Assembly (NCBI GenBank): GCA_022410635.1 | Contig: JAJVDF010000247.1 | Location: forward strand, 655,216 to 719,215 | Reading direction: 5' to 3' | DNA: 64,000 nucleotides | From: Tretioscincus oriximinensis | Lineage: Eukaryota; Chordata; Lepidosauria; Squamata; Gymnophthalmidae | Shown: positions 45,712 to 56,629 of the stretch, one piece after another | How positions within the stretch are numbered: the first letter of the stretch is position 1 | Layout: each line of letters opens with the position of its first letter | The notes under the pieces: generated by a model | Databases searched by the model: none | What the model was told of the DNA's origin: nothing | The model's input: the letters and a program-made list of their open reading frames with translations, nothing else | Translations under genes and position numbers: made by a program

Positions 45712-46785
45712 GGGGCTTTCGTGTAAAAAATATTATTTGCACAAGCATGGGGCCGGACACTTGCATTTTGCAGTTGCAGTATACATTACAGTTCTGAGGG
45801 GCAATTTTGGGACTGAGACAAGATCCCATACTTTCCTCTCACATTTGAAAGCAGCCTTTTATAAATGGCCTTTGTCACCTGGAAGCAATTCTGATTCACC
45901 ACAAGAGACCAGATGAATAGTTTTTTTGCTGGCCTTAGTTAAGACCCATTTCCCCTAGTATAATACACCCCAGCAATCTCTTATATGTCAAGGGATGTTC
46001 CATCTCTTTTGCTCTGTCATTTGAATAAGCGTGCCTTTTAACCAGATGGANAGGAAGTGATAGGCACCTGCTACAGCGTCTAAGCAAAGGCACAGAGTGA
46101 ACTGCACAAAGGCAGACACATGTTCTTACGGAGATCCCCTCCTCCCCCCCAAGCACATGGGCCAGGCAGGCGAGGAAGGAAGGAAATGAGCACAGATCAC
46201 ACATTATTATGCATAGAAAGTGGGTGATATATGGAAATGGAAGGAAACCAATAAAATTCTGTTCTCTGACCAGGAATTCCTACAGTGCCATAAAGCACGA
46301 TGCACCACGAGGTTCAACTTCTTAAATGCCTATGTATGCGCAAACGGCCAAGATCATTCACAGATATGCAAAAATGATTTCTGTCTCATACTCATAAATG
46401 CAGACTTTCATCGTCCCAGGCACTGAACAGACTGTTGAAAATGTGAGCTACAAAAAACCCCTACACAGTCTAGCTCAAAGAGCTTAGAAATCTGTACAGC
46501 TGTCATCATGCTGCAAAGAACAAAGTGTGAGTGGTTTGGGATGGTGGGGGAGAGAAAACTTAGTATAATCAAGATCTTAAAAAAATAATAATTAAAGATC
46601 TTCATGGTTGAAAGGGGAAAGAACTTGAAAATAAGGCCCATGTTGTATTGAGCTGTAACCTGGATTGTATTCCAGAATAGAGACTACGTGTTGGGATTAT
46701 TAGTGCGCGCCCCCCCCTCCCATAGTATGATGCAGATGGCAGGTTCCTACTGTGGAATAGAAGTGCAGAAAGGACCTAAAAATCT
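45712..46785. other. Non-coding stretch after the gap
   Basis: 46640-46760 resembles the GGCCCTGTCC inverted-repeat element (TGTAACCTGGATTGTATTCC, then GATGCAGATGGCAGG). Otherwise featureless. Confidence 0.3.
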
Positions 46786-46789
46786 TTCT

Positions 46790-47930
46790 GAACAACCTTA
46801 AAAATGAGATCCACCCAAAAAAGGATANTTGCAATTAAAACTTCCGATAACCAGTTGGTTACGAATGACAAAGATATAAGGAACATTATTTCGAAATTTT
46901 ATCAAAATCTATACAGAGTGTGTCAGATGGAGGATGTACCATTTATTACTCAATCTTATTTAAATGAAGAAGAAAGGANTAATTTAAATATGGAAATCTC
47001 AGAAGAAGAAATTAGAACTGCAATAAATAGGTTAAAAGGTGATAAATCGCCTGGGCCTGATGGATTTACGGCTGAATTATAAAATTTTCAAAGAATTCAT
47101 TCCAAATTTGGCTGTATTATTTAATAAGGTTTTGGTGCATCAAGACAAACCCTCTACTTGGAGACAACTAGAAATTGTACCAGTTCTGAAACCAGAACGG
47201 CCATCAACTAATGTACAATCTTACTGTCCAATCTCCTTATTGAATCAAGCTTATAAAATCTTCATGTCAATTTTAGCTAAATGTATATTTTAGCAACAGA
47301 AATTTTGGCAGACGTAATTCGCGACAATCAATTAATTTGCGTGTATCAAGTTTCCCAAGAGGAACTGAAAATATTATTATATGCAGACAATGCTCTAATA
47401 ATCACCACTAATCCAATAATATCAATTCCCGAAATAAAAAAAGAAACGGACACATTTGAAAAATTATCTGGACTCAAAGTAAACGTGGAAAAATCTGAAT
47501 TGCTAACAGTTGATATTCCAAGACAGGAATTACAGAACATAAATCAGATCTCGGGACTTAAAATAGGTATCAAAAAGATTAAATATTTGGGGGAAATGAT
47601 AAATAAAGATTTAGATAAATTAATCAAAATAAATTATAACCCGATCTTTAAAAAGATTAAAAAATTATTAAAAAATTGGAGGGGAAAAAATGGTCCATAT
47701 TGACTAAAATTTGGGCCATAAATAGGATGGTTCTGCCAAAATTTCTATATTTATTTCAGGCTCTCCCAGTAAGTATTCCCAATTTGATGGTAAGGGAATG
47801 GGACAAGAGAATCAAGGACTAGGTACTATCATTTTAAAGGAATAGGATCCCAAATAGAATGTTATATTAAAAAAAAGAGCAAGTCGGTTGGGGGATTACC
47901 ATCACTGAAAGTATACTTTGATTCTTTCCA
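46790..47930 (+). pseudogene. L1 LINE ORF2 fragment with internal deletion
   Basis: Three consecutive frames encode L1 reverse transcriptase: ISKFYQNLYR and GDKSPGPDGFTAEL (46804-47082); PSTWRQLEIVPVLKPE and QSYCPISLLNQAYKIF (to 47293); then LKILLYADNALIIT and KVNVEKSELL (47281-47703). Between the second and third parts the TGF...GCPLSP region is missing, so ~100 or more residues are deleted at about 47280. YADN replaces the catalytic YADD. The end continues frameshifted as FLYLFQALPV and GGLPSLKVYF. Confidence 0.85.
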
Positions 47931-47934
47931 AATT

Positions 47935-48177
47935 TATTAATTTATTTATTTGCATCCCACCCTATACCTGAAGGTCTCAGGGCGGCCAACCATAGGGTGG
48001 CGCACATAGCTTTTTGTTGCTTTCTCCACAACAGACACCCCTGTGGAGTAGGTGGGCTTCGAGAGTTCAAATAACTGTGACTGGCCCAAGGTTACCCAGC
48101 TGGTTTTCATGGAGGAGTAGGGAATCGAACCGGGAGACTACCAGGTACGAGTCCAACACTCTAACCACTACACCAAA
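47935..48177 (-). repeat. tRNA-derived SINE (family B), full length
   Basis: Minus strand: A box GTGGTTAGAGTG, B box GGTTCGATTCCC, and a tail with CTTCAGGTATAGGGTGGG then (TAAA)n. The best-preserved B box of the family. It abuts the L1 fragment. Confidence 0.8.
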
Positions 48178-48184
48178 TTAAAAT

Positions 48185-48410
48185 AAGTTCCACAAAGTAT
48201 CTAATCTTGTCTTAAAGCTAATGAGGCTGCTGGCTACCACTATCTCTTCTAGAAGTAAATTTTATAGACCAATGATCCTCTGNTGAAAAAAATACTTTCC
48301 CTTGTCTGTCCTAACTCTTCTGTCCATCAGTTTCAAGTGTCCTTGTGTTGGACGCTAGGTCCTAGGACCCTGGTCCTAGTGTTATGAGATAGAAAAAATA
48401 AAATAATCTG
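48185..48410 (-). mobile_element. CR1 LINE fragment
   Basis: Plus strand CTAATCTTGTCTTAAAGCTA, ACTTTCCCTTGTCTGTCCTA and CCATCAGTTTCAAG match the reversed CR1 3' region; the extreme 3' end is missing. Confidence 0.75.
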
Positions 48411-48429
48411 TATTATATGGAACCCACAG

Positions 48430-51400
48430 TAAGACCACTTCATACAATTTCAGAAGTTTTCTAGTATTATAGTGGAGGAATTGCCAAGATACAATGACTG
48501 AAGTATTAATCCAAGGATAATTAAAAAGTTGTCTTCATTAGTGATGGGCAGGTAAGAATAAAAGTATGCAACCAAGAGAACCCTGTCATCTTCCAAAACA
48601 GACTTTTACTTTGGATCACCTATCGGCACCCTTGTTCCATCATTGAACTTTCTCTCAGAGTGCTTCGATGTTGTCCTTGATTATGGATGGTTAGAAAGCA
48701 ATTGCAGTATTTCGGAACATGAACACAAATATAAGTACCTTGCATAGCTTACCAATTTGTTCAAGTATAAAAATATAGCCTTTTCTCATATGTTGTTGTT
48801 GTTGTTTACTTGTTCAAATCTTCATGTCAGTGTAGACTGCAGCACACCAGNTCCTTTGGTGTGCTGAAAATCATAGGAAGTCCTCATGTCAAAACACAGC
48901 ATATGCATTACCTGTAGCTTATATTGCACCTCCAGATATTATTGAGAAAGGCTCGTCTGAAATCTTGGTTATACCTAGATCCTTTATGCACATACCCTGT
49001 TCTCCAGTTTAAGGAGCTCCTTACTCCAGATCATCCTCATTAAACTATGAACGGTAAATTGAGCAATGCAATTATGGTCTAGTCATTGCATCCAGCATTG
49101 CATTGGGAATGCCACAGGTAAATATCTGCATTCCAAGAGTGGTACTGAAAGGGTTGTAGGATTTACCTTCTGTCTGGAGATGTCTTAAGACAACTTCTTT
49201 GCTTCCAAACAAGACAATATATCAACCCAACTCAGAGCAAATAGTCCCCACTTCATTTTTGGAAACTCACGTGGTATTAGGAAGATAAAATATGGAGAAC
49301 GTTTGTGTCTGTTGGTTGACTTGGAAAAATGACGTGGCATCAACGTAAAACATCTCTAGGTGGCCACTGCCATCTGCATGACGATAAAAATGTTTAAATG
49401 TAGCACCTTTAAATGTAGCAGTAAAAGAAAATAATTTCAGATAGGCTTACTACATTTGATGTGGCAAAATTCATGAGACCTCTGCCCTGCAAACAGAACC
49501 TGCTGTATGAGTCAGGGACAGCCAGAGGCAGAAAGGAATATTAAAATGCTCCAAGCAAAATGGGTGTGAAAACGACTTTAGATTACTAATGGGAAACGAA
49601 CTGAAAATAGCTGGGTTTTTATTTCATCTGAATGAAGAGTCAACTTACCTTGTGCAATCTACCGGAAAGTTTATGTGGAACTAATACTGGATATGAGAAT
49701 TGGAAAACTGGATAATATATATAAACTTTCATGTATTGTGTACAAGATAAGCTGATTAAACATATGAAGTGCCCATATGCTGTATATTATTTAACTGCCT
49801 GAAATGCATTTTGAGACCTTATAAAGTAAACTGGAACAACGCATGTACAACAATTAGTTAATTAAGCCTAAAATCCTTCCCTACACCATGTTCATTTTTA
49901 ACTAATGGCACACGGTATGCTTTTTAATACAGATTGGTGGTAAACAAAACACACAGATGAATAAAATTAGCGATTCCCTTACTGGTGTAGAAAAAGAACA
50001 CCCAGCAAATTAAAAAATATTCATACCTCAAATTAGAGTTTTCAAAAGGATAGACCATGGGTTACAGAGAAATTTAGGTAGGCCACACTGAGGATGTCAA
50101 TAGTCAAGTGTCCTTCCCCCAGGTCAGTGATGGCCAACAGGTGATAAATAAAGAAATAGGTTTAACATATAACACATAGGAAACTTAACTTCAAAGTTAT
50201 TTTTATTCTTTTCTTCTCTTCAGCTTAACACTGTCACAGGTTCATTTGTATCCAGGCCTATATAGGCCTGCCCTAATATTTGATTTCATCCCATTTGGAC
50301 TTACGCTTAGAAATATACAGCTATTTTGCTTCTCAGCTGATAATCACTGCTGTCCTTTCATTTGGCCTGTATTTCCAGTCTTTATGACCTTCGGGTATAG
50401 GGTGGGGTATAAGTATAAATAAATAAAATAAATAAATAATAAAAACTCATATTTTAGGCTTTCAAGTAGGTCACTAACAATCTGGAAGCCTCATAGTACC
50501 AGTAGAATTCTTGCACTCCCTCTCNTTAGTAAGCTGCGTCTCTGAATTATTTATATAAAATAAATAAATACATTTTGAACGATAGGTGTGTGAATTGTTA
50601 AATTTCTGATTCATTGATTATGACTCTGGTGTGAGTTGTACACTTGCCATACATTTTAAAGGCCTTGCAGGGACATATCGCTGCTCAAAAGCTTGAGTGT
50701 AAGTTATAGGATCATAATCTTGGCTGTCAAGCAGAAATTTGTGTTTTTAATTAAATAATTCGCTACATAAGCAGCGAATCATGCACATATGGGCACACAT
50801 TTCCACAAAACCCCATCTTGTCAAACATGAGAAATACCTGGCAGCACAGGGATCNTGTCAGATTGTCCTTTCTGACCACCTGCTCAAACACAGTGTAGTG
50901 TGCCACATTCCTGGTTGTGGAGGATCTACTTCTTTTCTGACTTGGAGATAGTGTAATAGCAGGTGGAAGNTACGCAAAGTAGGCCACAGGAACATTAAGA
51001 AATGGAGAAGTTGTGAATATGGTAGGGAGAGAAATGTGTCATCAATTTTTGGTCCTGGAAGCTTTAGGCTCTATTGCATTTTAAGGAGCTCATCATTTTT
51101 TTATTTCTTTACTCTCCTATACCCAGTTTACAGTAAAAACAGAACTAACATATTTAAAAACACAGTATCTGAAAGTACTGTTTCTTCAAGAGTGAACCTT
51201 TTAGGGTTTTCTAATTGTATACCGAGATGGTGATTGACACACCTCAAGGGGGAGACTATTCCATAGTCTGGAGGCTGCCACTGAGAAGGCCTTTCCCTAT
51301 TCGCTGCTAAATGTGGTTAAATAAGCAGGAAGACCGCCTCTGCAGATCCTAAGGCATGGGCAGGTTGATGTGGGATAATTTTGTCTGCATGGGAATAGTG

Positions 51401-53700
51401 CTCATGGACATTAAATGAGTAATAGACCTCCCCCAAAAGCATTAGTGTAGAGCACATTAATTTGCCCTATGTAATGCTAGTTAATGTCCATCAGTAACAA
51501 GGTGTTTCTGTGTATGACAGATCTGTAAGATCCGACAGAAATGATGTTGCAAGAGCAACAACAGAGCACTTTCGAAGTGTAGCATGAGAGGTACCTTCAA
51601 CATTTCAGTACTTTTGCAAGGAGAGTTCCGAGGTTGCCGCTTCTGCGAAGTGGTGAATCCACAGAGATTCCTTCAAAGCTGCACTTCGGAAGCAGTGACA
51701 ACAGGAATCAGATAAAACATGTCATTGTCTGCATTGTCATGTGCAATACTGGTTTGATATTTCCACAGCAACACATATGTGACATTCTCTAGGTTCACCT
51801 GATAGGAGGGGTGGCCTAGCTTGGGAGTCTAGCCAATGGACCTTGAGTGATATTTTGGATGATGTTCAAGGGAGCTGGCAGGTGTAAGCNGTTCCGGGAA
51901 TATCATGAGAATCTTGCATGATAGTGTCACTTTCTGCCCCNTGTTTCCAGAAAGGCCACCGCATGTTTCTAGGCACTAGGAAATTTCAAATGCATGACAT
52001 TTTGAGGCTCCTACTATGAGATTTCCAGGCGGAAAAACTCCCAGCGCTGGATAAGTTAAGAGGCAGTTGGAAGAGAATTGAGTATTCTGGTTAGGCCTGT
52101 TGTATACTGAGGAATGTAACTGAGAAAACGAAAGGCTGTTAATAGTTAAAAATTGTTCTCTTTTGCCTAAAGGGTTTAAAATGCAAACTAAGAAGTTTGC
52201 TTTGTAGATGACTGATACCATTACAAAGGTGGAGGTAGCACACTGTGAGGAGTAAGGCAGATGCTATATAATATGCTAATAAAAAGTTTGTTTAAAATAG
52301 TTAAAACACTGTAGTTGGTGGTGTCATTGGGGAATGCTGTATCAGGAAATATAATAGTAAGTGGTGGCAGTGGTTTAAAGAATAATTTTCCTGGTACTTA
52401 ATAAAATATAGTTCTGCAAGGTAATGTCACATTTGTCTGCACTGTCGTGCGCATCAATGGTTTGCTGTTTCCACAGCACCACATGCTGCTGAATGCAAAC
52501 ATGTGGCTGAAGCTAATCCAGATCAAGCTTTAAGTCAGGTGCTTTAAGGCATTTTGTGCAAAAAAGGCTTTTAAGTCCTAGTCANACCTAATTTTTAATC
52601 CAGCTTCAGTCCACTTTCAGAATGGAAAATGCAGCAGTGAAGTGAATNATCATTTTCTTTCTACGTTTTCTAAATCCAAAGTGGTTTTTTTCTGAGTTAC
52701 AGAACGCCAGAATAATATATCTTGCCAATTTGCTGTTTGTGGATTGAAACTGGATTGAAATTTAGGTGTGACGAGGGCCTAGCGGATACTTGAGGATAGG
52801 GAAGGAATGGCATGCTCTTGATGAATATCTTGAAATTTTTAATGGGTTATAGAATTCTCTTAGTAAACAGTGGAATTAGAACATTGGTAAAAGGTTCTAT
52901 CAGAATGCACTCTTTTTATTCAACCCTTGGCACATTTCCTTTTGATGTTTGGGTTGCTACCAAACAATACATCTGGATTTGAGATTTCACGTGTTGCTTT
53001 GGGTATTATCTAACTAGAAAGAGAGAAAAAGTGAAAGCAGGGAAAATCTACAAGACTAATTTGTTCCTGTTCTTATTTCTGGGACGTGTAAACCATTTCA
53101 TAGCAAGCTTATTTAAACTAGTATGAAAATCTTCTAGAATGTCTCAATTACTACTTTGTTTTCCTTTTAAAAAACTATTCAATAATAAGTCACCAGTGAA
53201 AGAAGTTGTTTGATTCCTCACCTTTAGTTTCCCTCTCCCTGATCTGATCTCTTTCAGCACCCCCTCCTGTGTCTCCCCTGTGGAGGGGCTGAAGATGCTC
53301 TTATCATGGGTTTGCATTGATAAAGGCAGGCATCCAAAACCTGCTGGGATGGAGGATTGTTTGCAAGTGTCTGCTCCACAGGCAGCCATTGTTGTTGTAG
53401 AGTTCTGAAATAACTGCTTTTGTTACTTGCTTAGCTATTAGATGATCCANGATGGTCCATGTCTCTCTCAACCTTCAGGTTTTCTTTCCCACTCAGCCCA
53501 NTGTGACAGAGTCTGCCACTTTCAGAAGGTGGGCAGGAAGGAGGCTCCTGACGGAACTGGGGTGGGAGTATGTGTGTGTTTCTCTTTCCAGATAAAAGTA
53601 AAAGAACCTAAGAGGAACCTTGTTTTTTCTGTTCACAGCCCATCTAGTCCACCTGTCTCACATAGTAAGACATAACATAAACTGCTTTTAGGCATCACAA
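48430..53700. other. Long non-coding stretch, no gene identified
   Basis: 50388-50445 is an L2-like tail (GACCTTCGGGTATAGGG, (AAAT)n). 51240-51400 (GGGGGAGACTATTCCATAGT, AAGGCCTTTCCCTA) resembles old L2-like LINE 3' sequence. No exon, RNA or other repeat was recognised. Confidence 0.35.
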
Positions 53701-53714
53701 GCAGAGGATGAAGG

Positions 53715-53737
53715 CAAACCCTAACCTAACCCTAACC
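53715..53737 (+). repeat. Short interstitial telomere-like repeat
   Basis: Three (C)CCTAA units, one shortened, CCCTAACCTAACCCTAACC. Too short to be a former chromosome end; may arise by break repair or chance. Confidence 0.5.
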
Positions 53738-54021
53738 TTTCACCAACTCTCAACTGTCTGCAAATGAGAGAGGTGTTTTTTCTAGGAATCAATATGAAAA
53801 TAGTAATGCTAGACAAAGTTGAGCTTGCCAGAGCAAGACTTCATCCATATGGATGTCTAGGACATCTCACCAGTTGCTTTGAAGGCTTGGCATCCACATA
53901 CCTGGATTCATGGAGGATAGGTCAGTTGCAGAAAGTCAAGGAAAGTTGTTTTGCCTTTGTCCTTTGCTGGAATGCCCAGGAGCAACAAGTGAGGCAGGCT
54001 GCTGCGTTAGATGGAGTGAGA

Positions 54022-54220
54022 GCCAGTCTGGTGTAGAGGTAGTGTGTTAGACTCAAATCTGGAAGTTTCTAAGTTCAATTCTGCATGCCTCCACAAAGGC
54101 CTTGGCTAGTCACTGTTCTTACCCACTTCACAAGGTCTCTGTTGTGAAGAGAAGCCACTTTAAATCCCTTCGGGTTGAGAAAAGTGGAATATAAAAACCC
54201 ACTCTTCTTCTTCTACAGGT
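54022..54220 (+). repeat. tRNA-derived SINE (family B), diverged
   Basis: GAGCCAGTCTGGTGTAGAGG head, AAGTTCAATTCTGC B-box region, body with CACAAGGTCTCTGTTGTG and a (CTT)n tail. Confidence 0.65.
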
Positions 54221-54384
54221 TAAACCAGCAAAGTTTATTTTTATGTTCTTATGTCTGATGCACGCACAATTCCTGCCAGCCCTTGAACGTCTGCAACCTC
54301 AGCTAGCTCTTATCTGAATCCTTTTGAAATAATTTCAAGAGCAGTTTGCAGTAACCCCACCCCACATGAATAGATGGAGTAGGG

Positions 54385-54870
54385 AGATAAAATGGAGTAG
54401 TGTATAAAATCATGCATGGGATGGATAAAGTGAATAGAGAAAATTTGTTTTCTCTATTGCATAACACTAGGACCAGGGGCATTCCTTGAAGCTGATGGGC
54501 AGAAGAGTGAGGACAGGCAAGGGAAAGTATTTTTTCATCCAGAGGGTCATTGGCCTTTGGAATTTACTTCGAGAAGAGGTGGTGGTAGCTAGCAGCCCGG
54601 ATAGCTTTAAGACAGGATTAGACAAATTCATGGAAGCCAAGANTATAAGCAGCTACTAAGTTGATACCTTGATGNTGCCTCCAAGATAGAGCAACAGGCA
54701 GAATCCCTGAAATGCCATTTACAGGGCATCAAGAATAGTTGAAATTTTTGTCTTCTTCTGTTCCAGACTGCCCAGGTGCAATCNGTGGGCCTCTATATGA
54801 GACAGAATGCTGGACTAGGTGGGATCCAGCCCAATTCAGCATGGCTCCTCTTATGTTCTTATTTAAGATG
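54385..54870 (+). mobile_element. CR1 LINE 3' fragment
   Basis: From AGTGTATAAAATCATGCATG through CAGAGGGTCATTGGCCTTTG to ATGCTGGACTAGGTGGGATC and TTATGTTCTTAT. Confidence 0.8.
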
Positions 54871-55474
54871 CGTTATTGATTTTGATTTCCACCTGTGCGA
54901 TTCTCCTTGGCACACAAAATGGCCAGATCATACCCAGGGCTGTAAAAAGCCTTGGATGGCAGCTTAGCTACCACGAGGAGAAGTTCCCTTGAGAAACATT
55001 TATTCAAGGGNTTGAATCACAGCAAGGCAAATTACCGTATGTGCTCGTCCTGCAGCTTCTTCTTTTGCACATCCCAGATCCCAGCTGCAAGCAGTTCCTG
55101 TATGATGAAAGGAAATGTCTGTAGCGCCTCAGAAATCAAATCAGTTTATTAAGTTGTTCTGAGACAGTTTTAAACAAGGGATACCACATTTTATCAACTA
55201 TGTAAAAATATAACGATGATACACAAGAAACGTTTGAAACATCAGATTATTTTTTAGATCTCCCTACTGCAAAATATAGTATTGAACTTNAAATAACTAA
55301 AAGGAATTAGATAGAAGATTGGAGAAGGTCACAAATAGCTCCCAATATCTGAAGGGCTGTCATGGAGCAGAGGGATTAGTTTGGTTCCCATTGGCACATG
55401 GAAGGACTGGAAACAATGGGATGAAATGACAAGGAAGTAGATAAAAAAGATTAGGTAACAGAAAAAAACATTTT

Positions 55475-55665
55475 GACAATAAGGATAATAAATCAGTGGA
55501 ACAGGCTGCCACACGAGGTGGTGAGTTTTCTTTCGCTGGAAATCTTCAAACTGAGGCCAGATAGCCACCTGTCTGGGATGGATTTAGTGAATCCTGCTTT
55601 GAGCAGGGGGTTGGACCTGATGACCCTGGAGGTCCCTTCCAACTCTTTGATTCTATGATAAATTA
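55475..55665 (+). mobile_element. CR1 LINE 3' end, bird/turtle-type subfamily
   Basis: GGAACAGGCTGCCACACGAG, GGGGGTTGGACCTGATGACC, GGAGGTCCCTTCCAACTCTT and ATTCTATGA: the classic amniote CR1 tail, distinct from the TTCTTATG subfamily elsewhere here, hence older. Confidence 0.8.
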
Positions 55666-55744
55666 ATGGAAGATGTATGTCTGTTGTAGCCAAATGATCA
55701 TGCTAGATATGGTTGATGANAACAGTGCTCCAAACTATCTAGAG

Positions 55745-55944
55745 CAGTGGTTCCCATGCCCCATTCAAGCATCTCTAACATCTCGATATAATTCTTATTA
55801 TTAAAAAAGTGAACTCCTATTCACATGGAGGAAGCCTAAAAGGCCATTAACTTGGTCTAAACAAGCTTGCAAATTTTCCAATTGCCTCCCTCAAAAATCA
55901 AATTGCCCCCCTGTGTGGGGTGTGCCCCACGTTGGGAACAAGGG
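55745..55944. mobile_element. 200-bp hAT non-autonomous element
   Basis: Left end CAGTGGTTCCCA, right end with TTGGGAACAAGGG, and perfect 8-bp duplications ATCTAGAG (55737-55744 and 55945-55952). 8-bp duplications and CAGNGGTTC ends are typical of hAT elements. A reversed, eroded relative lies at 60210-60400. Confidence 0.8.
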
Positions 55945-56187
55945 ATCTAGAGGGAAGTCATAAAAATTGTTCTAGGGAAATTTGGGGGCAGATTTGAAAT
56001 TGGGAAGGGGCAAGCTGTTTTAGATACCCATTTCATTTTTATTTGCAAATATATGTATGGGTGCTCACACTGAAAATTGCAAGAGAATATAGAAAGTGTT
56101 ACTTCAATGGTAGGGGAAGGGAAGAAGGAATGATGGAAGAGTGATTTATATTCTCCATTATGACAGAGATGGATCATGCTAACAGCT

Positions 56188-56450
56188 TGTGTGCACTGGT
56201 GCTGTGAAACGGGCCACTGATGCATGGAAAAAAAGATTCTTAACATTCAAATCTGTGCCCTTTTGGATCATTGTGTTGCATCATTAGGAGCTCACTGACA
56301 TACATAAAACTTTACTTCTAATCTTCCTGCAGCCCTCCAGATGTCCCCGGGCACACTTGGGATACCATGGAATATTAGAACATAAGAGGAGCCCTGCTAA
56401 ATTGGGCCAGTGCCCATCTAGTCCAGCATTCTGTCTCACACAGTGGCCCA
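56188..56450 (+). repeat. Composite unclassified repeat plus reversed CR1 end (copy 2)
   Basis: Same order as 7826-8074: GCTTGTGTGCACTGGTGCTG, AGCCCTCCAGATGTCCCCGG, then GAACATAAGAGGAGCCCTGC and CCCATCTAGTCCAGCATTCT. Confidence 0.6.
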
Positions 56451-56625
56451 CTAATTCACCAGAGCTGACTCAAGCAGAACATGGCAATCCCCTCACCAGT
56501 TCTTGGCACTCTGCAAATGTTACCTCAGGAATACTGCCTGTTGCCCATCTCAGGGGGAGTATCAAGAAATGCATCCTAGTAGTTATTTATACGCTTTGGT
56601 GTGGAATGCTGGGAGCATTCTGCTG
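56378..56625 (-). mobile_element. CR1 LINE 3' fragment, reversed
   Basis: Plus strand TTAGAACATAAGAGGAGCCC to GGAATACTGCCTGTTGCCC and GCATCCTAGTAGTTATTTAT. Part of the composite repeat above. Confidence 0.7.
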
Positions 56626-56629
56626 GGAA

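Noticed and set aside
45503..45916. ORFs across 45503-45916
   Set aside because: They run through 150 Ns and have no meaning.
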